Assembly (NCBI GenBank): GCA_965153355.1
Contig: OZ231126.1
Coordinates: 9,114,001-9,178,000 of the forward strand
Reading direction: 5' to 3'
DNA length: 64,000 nucleotides
From: Flaccisagitta enflata
Lineage: Eukaryota > Chaetognatha > Sagittoidea > Aphragmophora
Positions within the stretch are counted from its first letter, which is position 1; every line of letters starts with the position of its first letter. The translations under genes were made by a program, and so were the position numbers. The notes beneath the pieces were generated by a model, which saw nothing but the letters and a program-made list of their open reading frames with translations, had not been told where the DNA came from and did no database searches. Below are positions 31,718 to 41,541 of this stretch, one piece after another.

Positions 31718-33836
31718 AAAAAAACCAAATTTTTCCTTTCCCAGGGTTTTCAAAAACCACGGAGATAGATTACCATGGAATTTTCCAATGCTCGATCGGG
31801 GCCATATAGGGCAAAAACCATGGTTATTGGATACCACGATTTTTGGTTACAAAAACCGGATTTTTTAAAAGCCAGATAAAAACCACAGTGCCGATTTTTT
31901 ACAGTGTTCATCATAAATCTCAACTCTGTGCTTTTGTTTCTCAGAATGCGCAAGCTGTGTGCACGATGGCGTTGTCATCTCTTTGCTTTTGTTTTTCAGG
32001 ATGAGGGAGCTGTGTGCGCGATGTCTTTTATCTCATCACTTTTATTTATCAGGATAAGTGAGCTGTGTGTGCGATGGCGTTATTATCTTTTTGCTTTTGT
32101 TATTCAGGATGAGCGAGCTGTGTGCGCGATGTCTTATATCTCATCACTTTTATTCATCAGGATGAGCGAGCTGGGTGCGCGATGGCGTTATCATCTCTTT
32201 GCTTTTGTTTTTCAGGATGAGCGAGCTGTGTGCGCGATGTCTTATATCTCATCACTTTTATTCATCAGGATGAGCGAGCTGTGTGTGCGATGGCATTATC
32301 ATCTCTTTGCTTTTGTTTTTCAGGATGAGCGAGCTGTGTGCGCGATGTCTTATATCTCATCATTTTCATTCATCATGAGCGAGCTGTGTGCGCGATGGCA
32401 TTATCATCTCTTTGCTTTTGTTTTTCAGGATGAGCGAGCTGTGTGCGCGATGTCTTATGTCTCATCATTTATATCTCATCACTTTTATTCATCAGGATGA
32501 GCGAGCTGTGTGCGCGATGGCGTGGGCGTTGCGGAATCTGATCATTCAAGACGCGACGAATCGTCAACTTGTCGGCAAATACGGAGTCGCCAATCTCGCC
32601 GCTTTGCTCCCGGAAGAAAACGCAGCTGCCACTCCCGCAGCAGCAGCCGCTGCCGGCAGTACTCAAGGAAGGTGAGTGAGAGAGGGATTTATCTAAAACA
32701 TCTCTTGACCAAAATACCTGGGAAAAGGATCTGATGGAATGATGGAGTGTATGTTGACTGGGTGGATGAAGGCATGGTTGAATGATTCATTTGAAATGCC
32801 TTTGAAATGATGCATTTGCAATGATGCATTTGCAATGATGCATTGGAAATGATGCATTGGAAATGATGCATTGGAAATGATGCATGGGAAATGATGCATG
32901 GGAAATGATGCATGGGAAATGATGCATGGGAAATGATGCATTGGAAATGATGCATTGGAAATGATGCATTGGAAAAGATTCGTTGAAAAAAAAACTTAAA
33001 ATTACAAGAATAATTGAACGGAAAGATTTAGGCCAATCATTCCGTACTTATCATTTTAACCCTTCAGCTTAAAAAGGAAGAAGGAGCATCTGGAGGACAC
33101 AGTTTACGCGGCTTTGTCCACGCTTGCAGACGTTCTGCACAAAAATCCCAACGCCGCCCAACAGTTCCTCGAGAAGAAAGGAGTTGACAAAACGGTACAA
33201 CCTTATTTGCATGTTATCTGTTTCTTGTTTTAGCCATGATTTTTCCTAACTTCCATATTCGAAGCTTGTTCAAGCAGTCCATCGTCATCGTCAAAGTGAC
33301 TAAAAAAGAAAAAATCCCAATAAACAATAAAAAAACAAAAACAAAAACCAAAGACCAAGCAAAAAAACAAAAAACTGAAACGAACAAGCAAACAAACAAA
33401 CAAACACACAAAAAAGATCTTACTCTTGAGTCACCAATCTCCATTTTATCACCGAGCTTCCTACCTTTCCTCCTCCTCCTCTCCTCCCCTTTTGCAGATC
33501 TGGTTAACTCGCAGTCGCGGCGTTTACACGGAGCGGACTTTGAAGATGGCCGCTTTACTGCTGAGACGCGTCTGGCAGATCAAATCCTTACAAAAGACTT
33601 ACAAGAAACGCGGCTTTGGCCAAAAGGACTTCCACGTGACCAAACTCGAAGTGGCTCGTCAACCGGAAGCCGACGCCTTCCAGAGACGCAACGACACTCT
33701 CATCAGACAGAATAGACCCACCGAAAGCGACCGAGGAGGAGGGGTAGGAGGAGTTGGAGCCGCGAGAGTTCGGAGGAAGAGAGGGGAAAGGGCAAGAGAA
33801 GAAGACACTTCTCTTAGAGAAGAAACTCCAGTGTGA
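21456..33836 (+). CDS. p120/delta-catenin family armadillo protein
   Basis: Adherens-junction protein that binds the cadherin juxtamembrane tail. Exons: 21456-21537, 23036-23173, 24058-24299, 24556-24843, 25058-26572, 28061-28222, 28493-28657, 28835-28928, 29359-29680, 29913-30117, 30612-30845, 32496-32671, 33068-33194 and 33498-33836. Total 4089 nt, 1362 residues, all phases consistent. Residues 1-730 are low-complexity (Gln/His, Ser/Pro/Thr). ARM repeats start at about 732 (LPEVVEYLKSDDDKIKANAGAYLQ) and continue with ACKALKNLSHKD, VLWNLSACEEIKPH, ACTLRNLSYR, GGAIQNLCA, MAWALRNLIIQD and ALSTLADVLHKNP. The KNSTGILRNLSS and basic KSFIKSL..EKRRRKK insert regions match the p120 subfamily. The protein ends REETPV, a class I PDZ-ligand pattern as in ARVCF, p0071 and delta-catenin (DSWV). 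It is probably a pre-duplication member of that subfamily. Confidence 0.92.
21903..22901. mobile_element. long-arm MITE flanked by TA, delta-catenin intron 1
   Basis: The left end CACCGTCTTTAAATCGAAAT and the right end (22882-22901) are inverted copies. Complementarity extends inward through AAAAGCCTTC.AATTTT and CTGACCATTTT.TCATGC to about 22300 / 22745. Flanking TA on both sides gives the target duplication. The left arm is interrupted by a second element at 21959-22193. Confidence 0.9.
21959..22193. mobile_element. nested MITE (CCGTCACACGGGGCTAATAG ends)
   Basis: A 235-bp element with about 45-bp inverted ends (CCGTCACACGGGGCTAATAG... / ...CTATTAGCCCCGTGTGACGG), flanked by TA on each side. 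Removing it restores the left arm of the host MITE, as judged against that MITE's intact right arm. Confidence 0.93.
22967..23035 (+). repeat. 69-bp tandem duplication of acceptor plus exon start
   Basis: TTGTCAG followed by GCGTGCCGGTGCATACGGGA occurs at 22960 and again at 23029. The copied unit holds a complete 3' splice site and the first 42 bases of delta-catenin exon 2. Using the upstream acceptor adds exactly 23 codons in frame (VPVHTGTPVKYGPN...SSLLSG), with no stop. Confidence 0.9.
23671..23710. repeat. (GA)n microsatellite
   Basis: About 19 GA dinucleotides in delta-catenin intron 2, followed by a purine-rich stretch to about 23765. Confidence 0.95.
23899..24040 (+). mobile_element. 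HINE-like short element, copy 3
   Basis: ACAAGGCCGGATACACGGCT start, internal arm AGCCGCGTGC, GACC core, 3' hairpin AGTCGCGT-AGC-ACGCGACT followed by AAAAA. It ends 17 bases before the acceptor of delta-catenin exon 3 (exon starts 24058), so the branch point probably lies inside or at the edge of the element. Confidence 0.88.
26625..26945 (+). repeat. dispersed repeat B, copy 1 (delta-catenin intron 5)
   Basis: About 320 bp diverged from the copy at 27126-27475. Shared blocks are GGTAACGGATATC..GGCTT, CCTAATTTGCATATTGCAGT, TTTCAAGTTGAC, TATACAGTCGCT, GGAATCCACTTGGCTCTT and ATGCTTCAAG. No inverted ends are evident. Confidence 0.75.
27126..27475 (+). repeat. dispersed repeat B, copy 2 (delta-catenin intron 5)
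   Basis: Second copy in direct orientation, about 500 bp after the first. A third, shorter copy lies at 47805-48045 in the golgin intron. Between copies 1 and 2, at 26985-27060, is a GC-rich segment with the inverted words CAGCCCGG / CCGGGCTG. Confidence 0.75.
27601..27920. mobile_element. palindromic MITE (TAGCACCCC ends)
   Basis: The left end TAGCACCCCCTCCC is mirrored by the right end GGGGTGCTA. Inner arms are nearly perfect inverted copies: GGGTATCATTC (27650) / GAATGATACCCC (27865), and ACAATTTACGTCACCGAGGCGAATTTT / its complement at about 27820-27850. 320 bp, non-coding, delta-catenin intron 5. Confidence 0.88.
30849..31106. mobile_element. TA-flanked MITE inserted in a 5' splice site
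   Basis: Same family as 17032-17545. The left end CAGTAGATGTCATCTAGACT matches the right end AGTCTAGACGATATTTACTG inverted. TA duplications lie at 30847-30848 and 31107-31108. The delta-catenin exon ends at 30845, so the element begins at intron position +4 and provides the rest of the donor sequence. Confidence 0.85.
31208..31908. mobile_element. non-autonomous element (CACTNTAAAAAA ends) with (GA)n core
   Basis: The left end CACTCTAAAAAAAGGGCGTCGTGGTTTT is mirrored by the right end, whose complement is CACTGTAAAAAATCGGCACTGTGGTTTTT. The interior repeats CCATGGTAAT / ACCATGGTTAT-type words in both orientations and holds (GA)n at 31628-31712. It lies in delta-catenin intron 11. No ORF of its own. 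Confidence 0.8.
31925..32495 (+). repeat. tandem array of splice acceptor plus exon start
   Basis: About ten 53-56 bp units, each a pyrimidine-rich tract ending CAG followed by GATGAGCGAGCTGTGTGCGCGATG, the first 24 bases of the delta-catenin exon that truly starts at 32496. Copies of the acceptor lie near 31945, 31999, 32051, 32107, 32161, 32216, 32269, 32324 and 32430 (the one near 32375 has lost its CAG). Two unit types alternate: one with CTTTGCTTTTGTTTTTCAG, one with TCACTTTTATTCATCAG. The frame through the array is open (31904-32500). Confidence 0.93.
32775..32975 (+). repeat. 14-bp minisatellite (GAAATGATGCATTG)
   Basis: About 13 copies with variants TTTGCAATGATGCA, TTGGAAATGATGCA and TGGGAAATGATGCA arranged in blocks, in delta-catenin intron 12. 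Each contains ATGATGCAT. Confidence 0.95.
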
Positions 33837-35455
33837 TTCTATGAAAGTAGTATGATCCAGATTTGCGAATAACGCAGCATCTACAGACTATAGTTGTCAT
33901 GTCGTGTGCACTTGACTTATTTCCGTTTCACTGTGTCGGTTCATCGGTATCGCCTTGTTTTTTTTTTTTTAGTTTTTTTTTTCCGGAATGCCCGAAGAGA
34001 CTCTTTATCAGTCTATCTCTCTACTTTTGTCCTATCGCTTTCTTTTCGACTGAAACTGGCAGACATTGACGGCCTCGTTCTTACGTTTACGCCTTTAGTT
34101 CGGGATGGACGCTTCTTACGCATGCTATGTGATGTCTTTACTTATCTGTTAATGTGTTGGATACGATATTGACGGAAACGAATGTCAAGTGGCTTAAAAC
34201 TCCGTTTAAAAAAGAAAACACTAAAAAAGCCTTGTGATCAACTGTACTGGACACTCACACACAAATATCGGACTGTCCGTTTTTCTTCCCACCACACCAA
34301 GTTTCTCTCGATCCGTGCGTTACAAATTGTCTGAAGTAGGTGTTGTGGAAATGTTTTCTTTTTATCACAAAGGATTCGCTCCTTGAAATATTTGACGCAT
34401 ACCATTGCTTCTCATAACTATCTGTCATCGCCCCCCTCACTGAAAGCCTTGCTCGCATGGGGGAGCGTGTCCATCTGTCTGTTTGTCTGGTTATTTTTTT
34501 CTTTCTCTATTCTTTAAAGTTTCTCTATGTGACGTAGTGCGCAACTTTTCATACTTTTGAATTTGAAAAAAAAATTCTGAAATTTGATAGCCTGCCTTCC
34601 TGCCTAGCCGGTCTTTAGTTTTCATATTCGTAACCGCAAAAACAACTCGCATTGGGCATCCAAATATACTCATCCTTTCTCCATCTGCCATGTCATTTTT
34701 TGTCGTTTTTGTACCCAGCTTATGATCTCTATTTTCAGTTTTCTTTTAACAATCTTAGATTTAGATGCGTCCTTAATTCTTGATCTCTCACATGAAACTC
34801 AAGATCAGGCAATCCGTAGGATAAATTATCAATCACCAGCAACCCCATAATTTAATGAACTGTGAAAGTCATATTTCCATCTTTAGTTAATGCCAAGTCA
34901 AGTATTTCTAGCAATATTCCAGGTCATATACTCTTAACAAGGGGGTGATGGTGAATTAGCATTCTTATCTTTAACGAAGCCAAAAGAATTAACGACGCAT
35001 TCTCGGGCCGTATTTCTCTTTCTCTCTGTCTCTGTTTGTTTACTGGTCTGACTTGCTTTATAAGGAGGATTCTTTCGACTGATCAATTACATAAAAGATG
35101 GTCTATGTAAAACTAACTCGCGGAATTAAAAAAAAAAGAAATTAATTCTCTATGCTTTATATACACAGATATTATATTGATATAATGTATTCCTTGTTTT
35201 TGTCGTTATTTTAGTCTTTTTGGAAAAAAAAAACTTCCATTCTTAGGTACTGATTTTTCCATGAACTCGTGTCAAATTCATGTCTCAAAAAAAGAATCCA
35301 ACGCTGCGACACCCTCCAATCCTGTCCTCTGTGATAAACTGATACTACATAAACAAAAGAAGCGAAAACAGCATTTGCATATTTGATTGTTTGATTATCG
35401 ACTTTTAAATACTCTGAACTTGAACAGAGAGTCGAGATCGGCTTTCATTGTTAGG
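33837..35455. other. delta-catenin 3' flank and MED29 5' flank
   Basis: No exon supported. Several poly-T and poly-A runs are present (33960-33980, 35220-35232). Unlike the neighbouring introns, I found no inverted-repeat element here. The region must hold the delta-catenin 3' UTR and the MED29 promoter. Confidence 0.4.
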
Positions 35456-36521
35456 ATGGCCGGTCATCAACCCATGGCTCATGGAATGCAAATGAGCGGC
35501 CCAAATCAGATCACTTCCTCAGGTTTGTCATTTCTAGTTCTACCTCTATCTGCAAGTTCTGTATGCTTTATCAGAGGGCGACGCGTTTTGTGTTCACGAC
35601 TGCAGATCTTGTTGCTTCGCAGTCATAGAAATTATTTTCCTACTCAGGCGTAACAACCGGCATGTCTCAAATGCCCGGTCAACCCATGACGACCCAGCAA
35701 ATCCCTGGTCAGCCAATGAGTGGTCAGCAAATGCCTGGCCAGCCAATGACTGGTCAGCAAATACCCGGCCAGCAAATACCCGGCCAGCAGATCCCAATGA
35801 CACAGCCGCAGGTAAATTTCTTTCAAACGCGTCACCAGGTGGTTGGATGCACGTCCCAGCGAGATGTCATCTCCACGCATTGGCATAACTGCAACTACAT
35901 CGGTTTCATCATTGTTTTCTCTTTTAGAAAATGATCCCTTCCCCTCAAGTTCAGCAGCAACAGCAACAACAGCAGCAACAGCAAATATCGGCTCATCCAG
36001 ACAATTCATCCATCGAGAAAATGAAAGCTTTGGTGCCCCACCTCAAAAAAGCTCTCGCGAATGTTATGCGGTAATAGAATACATCATTTATCTAACACGC
36101 TCCTCATATTTTACCCCATTCACTCATTAATTCATTCACTCATTAATTCATTCATTCATGTTTTCATTCATTCATGTTTTCATTCATTTATGTTTTCATT
36201 CATTCATGTTTTCATTCATTCATGTATTCATTCATTCATTCATTCATTCATTCATTCATTCATTCATTCATTCATTCAATCTCAGTTTGGCTGGTGAATC
36301 TCTCCGTCGCGATGACATATTCAGTCCGTCATCTTCTTCAGCGGCGCCTTCGGTTGAGAAGGCGTTGGAGGAGTTCTTCGCCATTTGCGACCAGTTGGAG
36401 ATGCACTTGGGTATCGCTCTTGAAGGGTTTAATCAAGTCATTCAGCACAAGAAGTACCTCAATCCAGGTGAGCTACGGGGGCGAGTGTGTGTGGGTGTGT
36501 TTGTTTTTTTGTTTGTTTGTG

Positions 36522-36600
<79 letters not shown>

Positions 36601-37486
36601 ATGTGTCTTTGTTTGTGTGTGTGTGTGTGTGTCCTTGTTTGTGTGTGTGTTCTTGTTTGTGTGTGTGTGTTCTTGTTTGTGTGCGTGTGTTCTTTTTTTT
36701 GTGCGCGTGTTCTTTTTTGTGTGCGTGTGTTTGTTTGTGTGTGTGTTCTTGTTTGTGTGTGTGTGTTCTTGTTCGTGTGTGTGTGTTCTTGTTTGTGTGT
36801 GTGTTCTTGTTTGTGTGTGTGTGTTCTTGTTTGTGTGTGTGTGTTCTTGTTTGTTTATGTGTGTTTGTTTATTTCTGCGAAAGCGAACTTTCGATATTTT
36901 ACGCAGAATGTATACGACATTCTTTCCCGCCTGGTCAAAACGCGGACGTGGTCCAACACTACAACGCCTTTTCCACCGTCATTCGATCTCAAGTCGCCCT
37001 CGCCTCCAGGTGAATGCGAGAAACAAAGAGTGTTCTGCCTTTTTACATGTTAGAGGGAAAATCTTAGCGTAGGGATTGTCGTCTTTCTTCATAATCTGCA
37101 AGGCCATATAGCTTATCTATTTCACTCTGATATAGTCTTTGATATTGTCTTTGATATTGTCTTATTGTTTAATACTGTCTGTTAAATCTGGAAAATGAAT
37201 CCATGTCCTTTTGGTATTTCGATTCAGTCTTCACGATGCGTTGATCAACTGCGCCGACCAGATAAGCACCGTCCCTTCTTCCTCCTCCTCCACTCCTGCT
37301 GGCGTCCCTTCCTCCTCCTCCTCCGCCGCAGCCGCCTCTCAATCTCATCGTTTCGTCCAGAATGGTCAGCCTCAACCGGGGACTCAGTTTTCCGCGGGTG
37401 GCCTGGCCGTCCCTCCGGCGACTACTGCCAACAACGCCCCGACCACTAATGCCACCCCAACCACGGCCACGAACACAACTTCATGA
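35456..37486 (+). CDS. MED29: Mediator complex subunit 29 (Intersex)
   Basis: Subunit of the Mediator tail/upper-middle region that links activators to RNA polymerase II. Exons: 35456-35522, 35648-35811, 35928-36070, 36296-36477, 36907-37009 and 37228-37486. Sum 918 nt, 305 residues, all phases consistent, against about 200 in human. The N-terminal 75 residues are a Gly-Gln-Pro-Met repeat (GQPMTGQQIPGQQIPGQQ) and a Gln run. The core follows MED29 order: MKALVPHLKKALANVM, then VEKALEEFFAICDQLEMHLG, then VVQHYNAFSTVIRSQVALAS and LHDALINCADQIS. The C-terminal 65 residues are Ser/Ala/Thr-rich and extend beyond the human protein. Intron 3 ends in a (TTCA)n tract and intron 4 is almost entirely (TG)n, starting close to the donor. 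Confidence 0.93.
36120..36290 (+). repeat. (CATT)n tetranucleotide array, MED29 intron 3
   Basis: ATTCATTCATG / TTTTCATTCATTCATG units followed by pure (CATT)n that runs to within a few bases of the CTCAG acceptor (exon starts 36296). Confidence 0.95.
36483..36875 (+). repeat. (TG)n / TGTGTGTTCTTGTTTG array, MED29 intron 4
   Basis: Pure (TG)n at about 36535-36598, followed by about 15 copies of a 16-20 bp unit TGTGTGTGTTCTTGTTTG. It begins about five bases after the donor at 36478. Long Cys/Val-rich frames through it are artefacts. Confidence 0.95.
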
Positions 37487-37657
37487 TTCACTCGATAATT
37501 GCGGTTCTCATCTCACCGTTCGGGAATAGACGGCCCAAGAGGACTCTTTCTGCAGCTGACTTTCGCAGAAAAATTGGATTATTCAGAAACCCGAAATTAC
37601 GCATCCCGTTACCTCGCCACTTACGTGGTCTTTCACGAGTTCGTCTATGATGTGAAA

Positions 37658-37800
37658 ACAAGGCCGGATACACGGCAATCCAGTCGCGGACGGTTGGGCA
37701 GGAGCAGTTATGCGAAAACCGCTCGCAATTCAGAAATGTGTTACGGACGGACCGACCGACCGACACGGTAAGGTGTAGAGTCGCGTGTCCGCGACTAAAA
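37658..37800 (+). mobile_element. HINE-like short element, copy 4
   Basis: ACAAGGCCGGATACACGGCA start, internal arm AGTCGCGGAC, (GACC)n core at about 37747-37763, 3' hairpin AGTCGCG-TGTC-CGCGACT followed by AAAA. It lies in the 720-bp gap between MED29 and SFXN5, possibly in the MED29 3' UTR. Confidence 0.9.
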
Positions 37801-38205
37801 ACTCACTTCTTTCTACTCGTCTTACTTCGAGACGAATCCACGATCCGTGCCATAAATCCCTCGTTGCTCCTTTTGTTATTCTCGCCTTGTTCAACTCGCT
37901 CTCGCGTAATATTTGTTCTTTTACGATCATCATTACTTTCTTTTCCAGTTCTCTAGTCATTCCTCTCCTTATCGGCATTATTTTACTGTTTGCTGCTGCG
38001 TGCGGCCAACTTACTCTTTTGACGCTTGAGGTCATATTAGAGAGCCTGCCTAAATTTCTAGTGGATTTCAGTTTGTCTCCCTCGTTACGAAGATTCGATG
38101 GCATAGACCCTATCCGTATTGAAATTATAAGCCGGAAGATTCTGTTTCTGCTGGCAGCGCGACGACGCGTTTGTTCATTTGTTTACTTTCTCATCCGACT
38201 CAAAG
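37801..38205. other. SFXN5 5' flank
   Basis: About 400 bases between the copy-4 element and the SFXN5 ATG, with no supported exon. Presumed to contain the SFXN5 promoter and leader. No specific motif can be assigned. Confidence 0.4.
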
Positions 38206-41200
38206 ATGGCGTCTACAACCTCTTCCTCCTCTTCCTCCTCTCTCGTGCCCGAGTTTCGTTTGGGCGAATCTCGTTACGACCAATCGAGTTTCCTCGGTCG
38301 CCTCCAACACTTCCTCGACGTCGTCGATCCGCGGACGCTCTTCGTTTCCGACGCCCAACTGCAAAACGCCGTGGATCTGCTTCGAGCCTTCGAAACCGGA
38401 AATGGACAAAAACTCGAAGGAGTCGTCGACGAAGATCTTTGGCAGGCGCAGAAGATCAAACAGGTGCGTCCATTGAGTCGTTGAGCCATTGTATTTGAGT
38501 CCATTGACTCTCCATGAAGTTTGTCAGATGGCAATGATATCAATGAAGCGTTAGAGAGCTCTTTTGCTATTTCTTCATTAGAGGTGCGGATTTTGCTATG
38601 CTGCTACATAGCATGGAAAATTCAGTACAAGCTGCCATATTTTTCACACGCACATTGGCTATGGACCGTATCAGTTAACTTCTTCCCGACAGATGCCCCT
38701 TTGTTTATCCGAATTGTTCAATCGGTGATGCTTATCAACGGAATTTTAGCAACTGTTAGTGTTACGGCCCTTCATCAGCTGCTTTATGTTGTCCAACTCA
38801 TGTAGAGCGCGGCAAAGTCTGTGAGGTAGCTAAGCATGAATGTAACCAGCTCAACGCATTCCGTTGCCGGGGTGAGCCGTGGCGTGCTAAATCGCTCAAA
38901 AAAAGAAAAAAACAAGCGAATACGGACATTAATCTCTCCTGTTTATGTGTCCTTGTGTCTATGTTTATCCCTTCGAAGAAAATGCAATTGTGTTGGAGTG
39001 AAAATCCTTCTGAAATAGAATTCCTGTTTTGCATTGTTATTACAAAGTCATCTAGCCTTTATTCGTTCATAAGAATGAAGAATAACCAACACTGAGAACG
39101 ACTTCATTTCTTATTCAAGAATGCTTATTGGCGTGTATGATTCCTTTAGCTGCATTATGCAAATGAGTATTTCATCCACTGAGACAAACAGAGCGGCAAA
39201 TGTCGATTTTGAATGTCATTCTTTTAGGCAAGCCTGCACCCTGTCATTTCTGTACAGGCCATCATTCCTGCTAACACTGGCGTGAAAGTGTTCATACCCT
39301 TCCGTATCTCTGGCTTCGTTCCGTTTGGAGCTTGCAATGTTCTGAATGTCACTCAATCAATCAAATAGTCACCTTGTCACATCTACACAGGCCATCATTC
39401 ACCCCGACACCGGCGAGAAAGTGTTGATGCCTTTCCGTATGTCCGGTTTCGTTCCTTTCGGCGCCCCCATCGTCTTTGGGATTTTGTTGCCCAATCCTTC
39501 GCTGCGCCAAATGGTCTTTTGGCAATGGCTCAATCAAAGCCACAACGCCTGCGTCAATTACGCCAACAGAAACGCGTCACAACCAACGCCAATGGAGAGA
39601 TTTCTGGCAGGGTAAGTGGCAATCGGACCATCACAGCAAACAAAATTTAAATCAATAACAAGCCGAAATCGAAACAACAAGGCCGGATACACGGCCATCA
39701 GTTGCGGACGGGTGGGCAGGGGCAGAAATGCGCGTTTTCCCACTTTTCAACTCGATCACCACGGACCGACCAACGGACGGACGGACAAAGCCTCTTATAG
39801 AGTTGCGTGTCCGCAACTAAAAACGAACAAATCAAAAATGAACAAAACAAAAACAAAAGAAAACAAAAATGAATTTAAGAAACTAGCAATAAAAAACAAA
39901 ATAACTAGCAATAAAAGATAAAATAAGAACCTAACTAGTTTGCAGCATTAACATCAGGGTGTCTAGATACAGTTGTCCAGTTCTGATATTTGTTGAAGGC
40001 TGCTTTGGCTCTAAATGACGAGGTTTCATCCTTATTTTCTTTTTGTCTCAGGTATGTTGGCGCCATCTCCAGCGCGTGTGGCATCGCCGTGGGTCTGAGC
40101 GTGTTGTTGCGCCGGGCGACATCATTCGCACCGACGACCCGTCTCATTGTGCAGAAGTTCGTGCCATTTCCGGCCGTGGCCACCGCCAGCGTCTCTAACT
40201 GCATCCTCATGAGATTCTCCGAACTCAAAGAAGGAATCGAAGTCAAGGACAAGAAAGGAAACGTCGTTGGCAACTCGAAAGAAGCAGCAAAGAAAGTATG
40301 AAATCATATATACATCTATCTATCCATCTATCTATCTAATGACTCCAAAATTTGAATAGCAGAGGTACCGATTCTATGCATGGTAGCAATCATACTTGGC
40401 AGGAAAGCGCCAAAGTGCGGCAGATGGGGGGGGCGGAGTGAAGGGAGAAACAGGAAAGAGCCGAATGTCAGGTTTTCGGTTAACCCTTCGTGAGCCTTGC
40501 GCCATTGTCTAAAATTGACAAAATAAGCGACCAGGGGTGTATATACTTCCATAACTGCCTTTGATTTTCTTCCTCGCGACGCATCGCGTCGCGTTACCAA
40601 ATCAATGTTTTTCTTCCAAATAAACCACAAAAACTGGGAGTTTAAGGTTTAATTAGTGTTAAATTATGTTTAACTTATCATGTTTTATGATTTTTTATTG
40701 CCAAAAGTTATATTTTCCCCAAGTTTTCTTTTTTTTCTCTTTTTTCCTCCTTACTTTTCCTTCCCTTTCTCCAAACCCTTTGACTATTTCCCCCCCCCAC
40801 CGGGGGGGGGGGAATACGGAACAATATACAGGCCTGTAAGCGACAGGCCGACAACACTTGCGCAGGTGATTTCATCTACCTCAAAACTTCCTGCCATTCT
40901 GTTGCTTTCGGTGGATGAAATCCTCATTTGCATATTGCAGTCAAAAGATTTATAAACGCTAATAAACGTTCTTGAAACGAAAACGAAATTCTCAGTGTTG
41001 AATATTTCCTCGCTTTTATGACCGACGTAGCGCTCGCGATGAATTTGTAATAACATTGCAAATGAGCAATTCTTTCTCAAAATGTTTTTCCCAGACACAA
41101 TCACGTTATGTGCGAAGGGATATTATAAATCAAGGCCGGATACACGGCTACCCCAGTCGCGTGCGGGTGGGCAGGGGCCATATTTGAGGTCAGTGGAGCA

Positions 41201-41453
41201 TTTGGGCAGGAGCTGTATCGCCAAAAACCCCATAAATGCTGAAAAAGTAAAGTGTGACGGACCAACGGACCAACGGACGGACCGACAAAGCGGGGTGTAG
41301 TCGCGTAGCACGCGACTAAAAAAAAGTCACCACTGGTTAATGTAATTCTATCCACTCCGGTACCGCTAGCGCCGTATGGGAGTCTATGATATTGGGGGTG
41401 CCACCTTCAATTTGTACCACGACAACTTCTTAGCGTCCTGACCAATCCTACCT

Positions 41454-41541
<88 letters not shown>

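Noticed and set aside
36158-37072. Three overlapping Cys/Val-rich ORFs of up to 304 residues
   Set aside because: They read through (CATT)n and (TG)n arrays in MED29 introns and include MED29 exons only by overlap.
38521-38805. 94-residue ORF with hydrophobic segments in SFXN5 intron 1
   Set aside because: No family resemblance, no supporting splice sites or codon bias. Left as probable chance.
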